Origin: Aromatoleum diolicum
Lineage (GTDB): Bacteria > Pseudomonadota > Gammaproteobacteria > Burkholderiales > Rhodocyclaceae
Assembly (NCBI RefSeq): GCF_012910955.1
Contig: NZ_WTVQ01000029.1
Span: 1 to 57,278 of the forward strand
Length of the DNA stretch: 57,278 bases
Direction: 5' to 3'
The position numbers and the translations under genes were made by a program. The notes below the pieces were generated by a model, which was given only the letters and a program-made list of their open reading frames with translations, did not search any database and was not told where the DNA came from. Shown here in pieces: positions 26,296 through 33,617 of the stretch; positions within the stretch are counted from its first letter, which is position 1, and every line of letters begins with the position of its first letter.

Positions 26296-27426
26296 CTATA
26301 CGGAATAATCCCACTCGTCGAAGTACCTGCCCCATGCATCGGATATTCTTTTCTTCAACTGAGGCGACAAATCCGAAAGCTCGCTCTTTTGATAATTGCT
26401 GATCTTTCCCAGGTAGCTGCCCAGAGACGGCTTCATCGCCTCAAACCCGGGCAAACCGAAGTGCTCATAAATTGATTGAATCTGCAGCATCGGATGCTGC
26501 TCGATCTCTTCATAGGAAAGCTCAAAAAAGCGATTCTTGGGCACAAGGTCACGCTCTTCCAGGAACACATCGTGCATCGTCTTATATTGCTCGATGATTC
26601 TCGCCTCCAAGCCGCTGTTATCGGCCCGCTGCAGTTGCATCATCTCCTGCATGATCTTGATTGAGCGTGCGTACGACTTGAACACCACATAGGGATTTCG
26701 GTGGATATGGATGAAGAACGCGTCGGGAAACAGTTCGAGCAGTAACTTTATGCGACAGGTATGCGGCGGCGATTTCAGAATAAGTTGACGTCCGCTCAGC
26801 AGGGTCAGTTTCTTCATGAAAAGCAGAAAACCATCCTTCCAGCGCGACCGTTCATCATAGGACACGTCCCTGAAAGTCAAATACTTGTCGTACGCCAACC
26901 CCTCCAGTGGGAAAGCCACGTCCAGGATGGGAGACAGCCCGGTAAGCACCGCCAGCGCCACCTCATCCTCCATCGGCGAATCCAGGGTTGCCTCCATGTT
27001 ATCGATCAAGCGCGTCTTTGGAGAAAGCAGCTTGAAGGCCTTCGCATTTTTTGCCGCTGCCTCGGTGGTCAGGAACGTGTGCGGATTTGTGACCTGGTAA
27101 AAATTAGGATATGCAAACTGCGTATCCAGGGAAAGCAGGTTATGAAGGTGCGTGGTCCCGCTGCGCCAGTGTCCAAGAACAAATATTGGGGCTTTGATCT
27201 GAACGTCGCGAATTCTTGATTCAAACTCTCTCGATTCGCGAGCGCTCCGAACCGATGTTGCGATGCTGTTGAGCGTAACGAAGGCCGCCCGCGGCCAATA
27301 GCGCGGGGCGATCCTGAAGCCGTGTCGTCTAAGCAATGACATCCAGTCTGAAAATGTGAGTCCGCTCATGGGCGTGAACACATTCCTGACCAGAAATACC
27401 CTGAGCGCTTCAGCAGCGTGCTCCAT
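26296..27426 (-). CDS. Sulfotransferase-family protein
   Basis: The 376-aa protein has the 5'-phosphosulfate loop VLGHWRSGTTHLHNLL (about residues 83-98) and the 3'-phosphate binding segment IHIHRNPYVVFKSY (about 239-252), which bind PAPS. This family transfers sulfate to carbohydrates or other hydroxyl groups. The ATG at 27426 has GAGGAG 7 bases upstream; the in-frame extension to 27645 crosses non-coding sequence and the start of a terminator region and is rejected. The acceptor is unknown. It lies convergent to the glycosyltransferase/acyltransferase pair and downstream of the secreted-protein genes. Confidence 0.83.
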   Translation of the reverse strand: MEHAAEALRVFLVRNVFTPMSGLTFSDWMSLLRRHGFRIAPRYWPRAAFVTLNSIATSVRSARESREFESRIRDVQIKAPIFVLGHWRSGTTHLHNLLSLDTQFAYPNFYQVTNPHTFLTTEAAAKNAKAFKLLSPKTRLIDNMEATLDSPMEDEVALAVLTGLSPILDVAFPLEGLAYDKYLTFRDVSYDERSRWKDGFLLFMKKLTLLSGRQLILKSPPHTCRIKLLLELFPDAFFIHIHRNPYVVFKSYARSIKIMQEMMQLQRADNSGLEARIIEQYKTMHDVFLEERDLVPKNRFFELSYEEIEQHPMLQIQSIYEHFGLPGFEAMKPSLGSYLGKISNYQKSELSDLSPQLKKRISDAWGRYFDEWDYSV

Positions 27427-27628
27427 GCTAAGGCTCCTCAAACAGTTATTCAGGTGCGCTGGTTGCGGGGACGGTCTGTCCGGCAACTCGAAGGGTACTC
27501 CGATGCATGACAACGGCGCAAACGGTATCGCGAGCTTGCCTCGGGCAACGCAAGGGGAAGCGTAGCCACGGGCAAAGCCGCCGTTCCCAGTTCGCGCGAT
27601 ACCGCTGAGGGAAGTGCAGCCAGGCAAA

Positions 27629-27659
27629 AAAAAAAGGGGCAACAAGTTGCCCCTTTTTT
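27629..27659. terminator. Strong bidirectional terminator
   Basis: A run of A residues, GGGGCAAC, a two-base AA loop, GTTGCCCC and a run of T residues make a perfect stem with A/T tracts on both sides. It closes the transcript of the two secreted-protein genes (minus strand) and isolates the sulfotransferase gene. Confidence 0.92.
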
Positions 27660-27677
27660 GCTACAACCAAGCAGATT

Positions 27678-29213
27678 TCACTTAATCGGCGGATGGAGTT
27701 GAATATTGCCGCCGTCGATGAATCCACCTACCGAATAGATAACGGGACTCGCCGGATCGCTGGTCGCGTGGATTTCGATCGTATACACGTCCGCGCAGTT
27801 CGTGCAAATCTGAGCCGCCGTCGCATCGGTAGTGGGATCGCCAACAAGCGCGCCGATTTGATGGATGGTTTCACAAATCGGGTTGGAGACCTGTTTTCCA
27901 CCGGCGCCGGGTTCGCCAAGATCCTCGAAGTGGACTCTCACGAAGTGCAATGTGCCACCCTTGCCAGGAACCACCAACGGATCGTTCTTCAGCGGTCCGC
28001 TCTGCACGTTCTTGAACGCCCCGATACCCGTGAAATCAAGTTGCTTGAACGGGGCGGGCCGTGCCGGCTGACAGTTCACCGGGTCGACGCACGTGACGGT
28101 CACTACCTTCGTTTCCGCCGGCGCGCTCGCCGTACCCAGGTGCAAGACGAAGTCTCCCTGTGGTCCCTTCTGCTGATGGTGAGTCCATTCGCCAAACGGT
28201 TGCGGCTGGGAGGCCGTTGGTGCGCCAATCTGTCCGCCGAACGTATAACGATTGCCGCCGGTGGATATGGCGGTAGCGAGCTTGGCGAGCGTGATTTCGC
28301 CCTTCCCGTCAACGCCGCCGCCGGTCATGCGGCAACCTTCCTCAGTCACCTCGATGGCGGAAAACTCCGAATTGGCATCGGCCTTCAGCACCAGGTCGAG
28401 CGGCAGCACCACATAAGGTGTCTTTCCGATCGGATCACCATCAGGCACCGATGCGTCGAATGTGCCGATGAGCGTAATCAGGGTGTCGAAAGTGGTGTTG
28501 GAAAGACTTACGCCCGCGCCGGCCGGATCCGCCTCAATGTATTGCGTGTTGTAGCTGTCGACCGTGTTCCGGATCAGATTGTTGCCTCCGACCCCCTGCT
28601 GAAACAATCCTGAAACGCCCACCAGGGTGCCCTCCAGGAAAGCAATACCATCGATGAAATTGTTGTTTACAGGTCCCGGAGGGTTGGAATCCGTGTTGCC
28701 GACGTTCGAATCTGGCGTGTCGTCAAAATAGAATTTGTAGCTGCCGGTCAAAGTCGTGAACTGAATGATTCCCGGCGCAATCAGCGTAGCCGACTCCTCA
28801 CCGGAAAAGGCGGCTGTAACTTCAAAACACCCGCTACCCGCATCACAGGTTGCCCCATTCTTCGAAAGAGTATTAGGCGAAATATTACCGCCGTCCGGGG
28901 CCAGCATGGCGTTCAATCGGGCATGGCCATGGACGTTGACGATTACCGTGTTGCCAATGGATGCCAGGCCAACCCATTGGGCAAACGTCGTGACGGTATT
29001 TCCAGAAGCAATTGCTGGCACCGGCAAGGCATTGACGACCACCAGATCGCCGGACGACTGCCAGTCGAACTCATTGATGCCCGTCACATTGTATACGCCA
29101 TTTCCCGCAGTACTGAACTGAACGTCAGTGGGAAATTCCGCGTGTGTAGACGGCGAAATGGCGCAGAGCATGAAGCCCAGCGCCGCCGTAATTGCCTTGA
29201 TCGGCGTGTTCAT
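27678..29213 (-). CDS. Secreted protein, PEP-CTERM paralogue lacking the anchor, with a novel C-terminal domain
   Basis: The 511-aa protein has a signal peptide (about residues 1-25, ending STHA) and then about 260 residues clearly paralogous to the next gene's product: TGINEFDWQSSGDL, ARLNAML, ESATLIAPGIIQF, TTFDTL and KADANSEFSA are shared almost identically. At the point where the paralogue changes to its PEP-CTERM anchor, this protein continues with about 225 residues of another domain (MTGGGVDGKG, RYTFGGQIGAPTA, FGEWTHHQQKGPQGDF, HFVRVHFEDLG) containing seven cysteines after residue 290. No PEP-CTERM motif is present. The start ATG at 29213 has GGGGGAGG upstream. It is 77 bases behind the paralogue, probably in one transcript. 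Likely exported and soluble. Confidence 0.8.
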   Translation of the reverse strand: MNTPIKAITAALGFMLCAISPSTHAEFPTDVQFSTAGNGVYNVTGINEFDWQSSGDLVVVNALPVPAIASGNTVTTFAQWVGLASIGNTVIVNVHGHARLNAMLAPDGGNISPNTLSKNGATCDAGSGCFEVTAAFSGEESATLIAPGIIQFTTLTGSYKFYFDDTPDSNVGNTDSNPPGPVNNNFIDGIAFLEGTLVGVSGLFQQGVGGNNLIRNTVDSYNTQYIEADPAGAGVSLSNTTFDTLITLIGTFDASVPDGDPIGKTPYVVLPLDLVLKADANSEFSAIEVTEEGCRMTGGGVDGKGEITLAKLATAISTGGNRYTFGGQIGAPTASQPQPFGEWTHHQQKGPQGDFVLHLGTASAPAETKVVTVTCVDPVNCQPARPAPFKQLDFTGIGAFKNVQSGPLKNDPLVVPGKGGTLHFVRVHFEDLGEPGAGGKQVSNPICETIHQIGALVGDPTTDATAAQICTNCADVYTIEIHATSDPASPVIYSVGGFIDGGNIQLHPPIK

Positions 29214-29249
29214 TTGAGACCTCCCCCAAAAGACGCAACACACTCACAA

Positions 29250-29279
29250 GGGCTACCCACGCGCTGGCGCGGGCAGCCC
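29250..29279. terminator. Intercistronic hairpin between the two secreted-protein genes
   Basis: GGGCT and AGCCC enclose an imperfect GC-rich stem ending in CGCGC-TG-GCGCG. There is no T run, so it may be an RNA-stability or partial-termination element that lowers expression of the downstream anchor-less paralogue. Confidence 0.4.
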
Positions 29280-29290
29280 CTTTACGGCAC

Positions 29291-30235
29291 TCAAGCTACG
29301 CGCGCGGTTGCGCGGCGACGGAGTCCCGCGAGGCCCAGCAGGCCGCTACCCAGCAGAATCAGCGTGCCCGGTTCAGGAACCGGTGTAGCTGAAAACTCCG
29401 AATTGGCGTCGGCTTTACGGACCAGGTCACCCGCCACAACCACTCGTCCGGCGACCGTATCCCCGAGATCGTCGGCCGAAGCTTCGTTCAGGGAGACCAA
29501 GGACACCAGGGTATCGAAAGTTGTGCCGGACAGCGGTTGCAGGGACTGCGGATCGGACTGGATAAAGCTGGACAAATAGGCGTCGACGCTGTTGACCAGA
29601 TTATTGTTTCCGCCCGCGCCAAACTGGAAGGTTCCGTTTACCGACAGGAGACTGCCGGAAAGGAAATCTGTTCCGTCGGTAAATCCGGCACCGGTTTCCA
29701 CCACGGAGTCTGGCGATTCATCATAGAAGAACGAATACGTACCAGAAATGGTGTTGAACTGGAGAATTCCCGGCGCGATCAGCGTCGCCGATTCGGTGCC
29801 CGTCAGGGTCGCGGTGATCTCGAAGCCTGCGTCCCCGTCTACCGTGCCGTTGGTGTCCAGGGTGGCAGGTGCGACGCTGTTGCCCAAGGCGTCGAGCATG
29901 TCATTCAGTCTGGCCTGGGCCGCGATGTCGAAGGTCACCGTGTCGCCGACAACAGCGGTGGCCGCCCAAATGGCGAGCGAGTCGACAAGGACGCCATCCG
30001 CAAAGGAGCCAGTTCCGCTCAAGTTGTCCGAAATAAGCAAATCGCCCGACGACTGCCAATCGAACTCGTTGATTCCCGTGATGTCGTAATTACCTAGCGC
30101 GCCGTCATCAACACCTGTCCCGGTTCCCGTGGTGGAGAACTGGACCAGGGTATCCACGGCCTGAGCCTGCGGCGAAAGGGACAGCGCCGCCAGGAGTGCG
30201 CCAACCGCCGAAGCTGTCTTGAGTTTGGTTTTCAT
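29291..30235 (-). CDS. PEP-CTERM sorting-domain secreted protein
   Basis: The 314-aa protein has a signal peptide with cleavage near AQA (residues 24-26), a Thr/Ser/Asn/Asp-rich low-charge body, and a C-terminal PEP-CTERM module: VPEPG at residues 286-290, hydrophobic helix TLILLGSGLLGLAGL and the basic end RRRATARVA. Such tails are recognised by exosortase (XrtA/EpsH), which removes the anchor before release to the cell surface or exopolysaccharide matrix. ATG is preceded by a GGAGG site. A sigma-54 type promoter lies 75 bases upstream, matching control by the PrsK/PrsR system encoded in this window. Confidence 0.92.
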   Translation of the reverse strand: MKTKLKTASAVGALLAALSLSPQAQAVDTLVQFSTTGTGTGVDDGALGNYDITGINEFDWQSSGDLLISDNLSGTGSFADGVLVDSLAIWAATAVVGDTVTFDIAAQARLNDMLDALGNSVAPATLDTNGTVDGDAGFEITATLTGTESATLIAPGILQFNTISGTYSFFYDESPDSVVETGAGFTDGTDFLSGSLLSVNGTFQFGAGGNNNLVNSVDAYLSSFIQSDPQSLQPLSGTTFDTLVSLVSLNEASADDLGDTVAGRVVVAGDLVRKADANSEFSATPVPEPGTLILLGSGLLGLAGLRRRATARVA

Positions 30236-30309
30236 TGTTGCCTCCTACTTGATGCTGATGAGGAATGTTTGCGCGGGTCAGCGAAGCGGATCTGACGACA
30301 ACCAACCTA

Positions 30310-30325
30310 AGCAATCTCCAGGCCA
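30310..30325 (-). promoter_or_regulatory. Sigma-54 (-24/-12) promoter of the PEP-CTERM gene
   Basis: The minus strand reads TGGCCTGGAGATTGCT. It keeps the invariant GG and GC pairs at the required 10-base spacing and matches the TTGCW -12 box fully. The predicted start is about 62 bases upstream of the ATG. Genes for PEP-CTERM proteins are known sigma-54/PrsR targets in related bacteria, which supports the reading. The rest of the 338-base gap (30236-30573) shows no gene; an A/T-rich imperfect dyad at 30401-30417 (GTGTAAAATTTTCCGAC) is a possible activator site. Confidence 0.65.
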
Positions 30326-30573
30326 AATCTGTAGTGGCTTGTATTTACGTGAGAAATCCGTGCCCATACGACGCAGCGCGAGTGCAGGACAGGGCGAGTG
30401 TAAAATTTTCCGACGGCGACGAACGGCTAGAATCGTTATGGAATTTGCGCCGATTCGGCAACGCGCAAAAGCGCGCACAGGGCCGCTTGCCGGGCGAATC
30501 GGCAAGGGCATTTCCGGCGGGCCAGTGGTGTCACGGATGGGGCGCGGAAGTTGCGATGTGCAGCGATGTCGAA

Positions 30574-31644
30574 CTAGACGAGCAAGTCGCCCAGATCCTT
30601 GCGAAGCGATCGCGACGCGGGTGCTGCGGAGCGCCCCACCCGGCAGAAGAATACGAAGGGACTGCCCGCGTTTGCGCCCACCAGAGATTCGAAATCGCCA
30701 GCAAGCACGAGAGCTTGGCGACCGATTTCGGGCAAGGCCGAGAACGTCCTGCCGCAGCGGGCGTACCATCGAAAAATAACGGGCGTCATCTGCGGCTGCA
30801 AATGCAGACCGACGGCGCTCGCGGACAGCCAGAGACGCTGCATGGCGACGCCCGCGCGAACGTAGTCGGCGAGCCCGACGGGAGCCTCACGCGGGCGCAG
30901 CAGGACATGCGCGGCACAGCCCAGCGCCGGGAGGAAATCCAGCTGGATGCGGGGAGGAATCGTGCCCAACAGGTACCGGTTGAAAAATGCCACGCGCTCC
31001 CAACGCTGCATCACCCACTTCATCAGGCGGGCGGTAAGCGGATCGACCCCCACCGCCCCCTCCGGAATCCGGTCCTTGCTGTAACGCGCACCCCACTCGA
31101 TGATCTCCCGATGGACCGCATAGGCCTCCGGGCACGTCAGGCGGATATGCGCGTTGTCCCATAACAACCGCGCGACCTTGAGTCGATCGCGCGATGACTC
31201 CAGGAACTGCACGTCGTAGGCGGGCCCGGGCGCGGCCGCCAGCGCACTTCTTTGCACGGCCGTAAGCGGCTTGATCGACATCGGACGGCGTTGCACAACG
31301 CGCTGTTCGACAAAGCTCAAAAGCGGATCGACGGACACGCCAGACGACTCGCGAAGTAGCACATCGTAGATCGGGCAGCTGTCCTCCGCGGCGTTTCGCA
31401 CGCTCCAGCTGGCATCCAGCCCGAAGCCGGTCGCAGCAAGCCTCAGCGTTTCCAGCAACGCTCCGTGAGCCATGTGACTGGCATGGCCATCGAAATCGTA
31501 CAGACACCAGTCACGCGTGTCATAACCATGAATCGCGATGTGATCCGGCGCGACGATCTCGAACCGCCAAGGCTGTGTGTTGTCGCCGCTTGGCGCCCAA
31601 CGCGCGAGATCAAGAATGCGTAGCAGGGTTTCGCGCTCAGCCAT
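30574..31644 (-). CDS. Nitroreductase-fold protein paired with ThiF-like enzyme
   Basis: The 356-aa protein begins with a nitroreductase-type FMN-binding signature, LARWAPSGDNTQPWRFEI (residues 13-30), and has a second conserved block near 270-300 (ADYVRAGVAMQRLWLSASAVGLHLQPQM). It is longer than simple FMN nitroreductases (about 200-220 aa) and lacks a signal peptide. The start ATG at 31644 overlaps the end of the ThiF-like gene by 8 bases and has GGAGCG upstream; an ATG 15 bases earlier is possible. The same two domains occur fused in one polypeptide in the mycobacterial Rv1355c family, which suggests a joint reaction. Substrate unknown. Confidence 0.75.
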   Translation of the reverse strand: MAERETLLRILDLARWAPSGDNTQPWRFEIVAPDHIAIHGYDTRDWCLYDFDGHASHMAHGALLETLRLAATGFGLDASWSVRNAAEDSCPIYDVLLRESSGVSVDPLLSFVEQRVVQRRPMSIKPLTAVQRSALAAAPGPAYDVQFLESSRDRLKVARLLWDNAHIRLTCPEAYAVHREIIEWGARYSKDRIPEGAVGVDPLTARLMKWVMQRWERVAFFNRYLLGTIPPRIQLDFLPALGCAAHVLLRPREAPVGLADYVRAGVAMQRLWLSASAVGLHLQPQMTPVIFRWYARCGRTFSALPEIGRQALVLAGDFESLVGANAGSPFVFFCRVGRSAAPASRSLRKDLGDLLV

Positions 31645-32557
31645 GCTTCGCTCCGGCATTTTTCATTCGCCGTAACTGCTGACGCGCGATCCACAAGCCG
31701 AGGACCTGAAGCGGATTGCGATTTCCCCCAGGGCGCCATGTTCGGACAAGACGGTTTGTGTACGCGTCGAACTGGTAAGCCCGCGGCGCGGCGAACACCT
31801 TGCCGCGCCCGAGAAGGATCTTGAGCCCTTCAGCAGCCGTAACGCCGGCGCACAGCTGACATGCAACTATAGTGGATGGACCACGCCGTTCAGCAAGGTT
31901 TACGTACGAGGGATCGGCAAGATATCCGCGCTGCAGCATCGCCGGCGACAAGCCCAGGAGAAATCGTATCGCCATTTCCTCCTCGTCGCAGCCGTCGAGA
32001 CAGAAGTACTCTTCGAAACTCATCCCTCCGGGGAGAAATGCCAGCATCGCCGCCCCCATCCCGAGCGGTGCGGCCGTGACAGCCGGTATCCCCAGACGGT
32101 GGCAGGCCGCGAACGTTGCGCGGCGGGCTGCGAACGAGAAAAAATCGAGACCATCGACGTAAAGATCGACCCCTTCAAGGAACGCGTCAAGATTCTCGTC
32201 TGCCACACCCTGAGGGAAACGGCGGACCTCCAGCTCGGGATTGATATCGAGCGCCATCTCCGCCAGCACGTCAACTTTCGGACGCCCGAGCGTCGACATC
32301 ATTGCCCCGGCCTGCCGATTGAAATTCACGACGTCAAAACTATCGAAGTCGGAAATATTGAATGCGCCGATGCCGAGCCGCGCGAGCGTTACCAGATGTA
32401 CGCCACCGACCCCCCCCATGCCGGCAATCGCGACGCGCTTGCGCCGCAGAAGCCCTTGCTCCGCCTGGGTCACCCAACCGAGGTTCCGGACGAACGCGGT
32501 ATCGTAGTCGAACGTACTCACCACTCTTCCCCTTTGTTGGAGTGCCGCCTGAGTCAT
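31637..32557 (-). CDS. ThiF/MoeB/E1-like adenylyltransferase
   Basis: The 306-aa protein has the E1-like nucleotide fold: glycine loop IAGMGGVGGVHL (about 44-55), acidic SDFDSFDVVNFNRQ (69-82) with the conserved Asn-Arg-Gln, and a later ADP-contact region YVDGLD (133-138). Four cysteines are arranged as CLDGC (186/190) and CQLC (233/236), close to the zinc site of MoeB/ThiF but with one altered spacing. Such proteins adenylate the C-terminal carboxylate of a small carrier protein or another acid. No ubiquitin-like carrier gene (ThiS/MoaD) is nearby. The ATG at 32557 is chosen over 32746 because the extension shows no coding character. Confidence 0.82.
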   Translation of the reverse strand: MTQAALQQRGRVVSTFDYDTAFVRNLGWVTQAEQGLLRRKRVAIAGMGGVGGVHLVTLARLGIGAFNISDFDSFDVVNFNRQAGAMMSTLGRPKVDVLAEMALDINPELEVRRFPQGVADENLDAFLEGVDLYVDGLDFFSFAARRATFAACHRLGIPAVTAAPLGMGAAMLAFLPGGMSFEEYFCLDGCDEEEMAIRFLLGLSPAMLQRGYLADPSYVNLAERRGPSTIVACQLCAGVTAAEGLKILLGRGKVFAAPRAYQFDAYTNRLVRTWRPGGNRNPLQVLGLWIARQQLRRMKNAGAKHG

Positions 32558-32722
32558 GATAGAGAATTCATTCCATGAGAGAAACGTACGTCCACCGATA
32601 TTTGCGGCCCCGTTCGCGGAATCTGACACATACCCGCCGATACCAAGATGGACTATGATTACCCGGCAGGAGTCGCGGCGGGAGGATCTTGCAGGCCGGG
32701 ATCGGGACCTCCATTGGAGACC

Positions 32723-32738
32723 TGGCACCCTGGATTCA
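32723..32738 (+). promoter_or_regulatory. Weak sigma-54-like element upstream of the acyltransferase
   Basis: TGGCACCCTGGATTCA has a perfect TGGCAC -24 box but TTC where TGC is expected at -12. It lies 37 bases upstream of the acyltransferase start. The mismatch at an invariant position makes it uncertain. Confidence 0.25.
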
Positions 32739-32775
32739 ATAAGCATACCGGTAACAGAGCCAAAGGAGACTGCCG

Positions 32776-33570
32776 TTGCTTCTGTTCGACCGATTCAATC
32801 TCGGCCATGGATTCAGAAAATACTTCGAAATCCATCCAGCGACGACTGATTCGCTGCGCGATGACGTCTATCGTGTTCGGCATGAGGTGTATTGCGAAGA
32901 ACTCCGCTTCGAACCGGTTCGACCTGACCGGCGGGAAACCGACGAGTACGATTCGCATAGCCTTCACTGCCTGTTGAGCACAAGCACGGAACCGAGGAAA
33001 CCAGTCGGGTGTACCCGCGTCGTCCTGGCCAAGGCCAACGAACCGGATTACCTGCTGCCGTTCGAGCGCACGTGCGCGGCGACGCTGGACCGTTCGATCG
33101 TAGATCCGGCACGACTTCCCCGAGAGCAGATCGCCGAGGTTTCGCGGCTCGCGGTGCGCTCCGCCTACCGCCGCCGACGCGGCGAAACGGTGGCTGACGC
33201 GCCGATCCATGACGAAGACTTTGGTTCAACAATACAGCCGCGCTTCCCGTACATTCCGATCGGGCTGTATCTGGGTGCCATTGCCCTCGCTGCGCGGAGC
33301 GGAATCGAAACCCTTTTCGTACTGACCGAACCACGCCTTGCCTCGCATTTCGCCAAACTGGGGGTCGATGTGCGCCAGATCGGCGGGGCCGTCGAACACC
33401 GGGGGACACGCATTCCATCGATGATGGATGTGCAGGGCATTATCAAGGGCATGCGGTTCCTGCTGAAGCCGATGTGGCGGACCATTCAGGAAGAAATCGA
33501 GATGGCGTATGAGCAGTCCGCCGGCTCGGATCCAAAGGACAAACGAGCGCCTGATGACCCTCGCAAATAA
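32776..33570 (+). CDS. PEP-CTERM/exosortase-system-associated acyltransferase (LuxI-like)
   Basis: The 264-aa protein belongs to the GNAT/autoinducer-synthase-like family found with exosortase systems. Conserved points resemble AHL synthases: VYRVRHEVYCEELRFEP (about 31-47), DEYDSHSLH (57-64), GCTRVVLA (78-85) and EVSRLAV (121-127, the E-x-x-R pair). It starts at TTG 32776, with AAAGGAG 8 bases upstream. The C-terminal 20 residues are charged and probably disordered. It diverges from the ThiF/nitroreductase pair across 218 bases. Its product is not known. Confidence 0.83.
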   Translation: MLLFDRFNLGHGFRKYFEIHPATTDSLRDDVYRVRHEVYCEELRFEPVRPDRRETDEYDSHSLHCLLSTSTEPRKPVGCTRVVLAKANEPDYLLPFERTCAATLDRSIVDPARLPREQIAEVSRLAVRSAYRRRRGETVADAPIHDEDFGSTIQPRFPYIPIGLYLGAIALAARSGIETLFVLTEPRLASHFAKLGVDVRQIGGAVEHRGTRIPSMMDVQGIIKGMRFLLKPMWRTIQEEIEMAYEQSAGSDPKDKRAPDDPRK

Positions 33571-33600
33571 AAACCGCGCCCAGAGGCGCGGTTTTTATTT
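33565..33600. terminator. Bidirectional terminator
   Basis: AAAAACCGCGCC and GGCGCGGTTTTT form a 12-bp stem around CAGA, with AAATAA/TTATTT extensions on both sides. It serves the LuxI-like acyltransferase (plus) and prpE (minus). The acyltransferase stop codon is within the left arm. Confidence 0.92.
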
Positions 33601-33617
33601 GTTGATGCAACCAGCAA

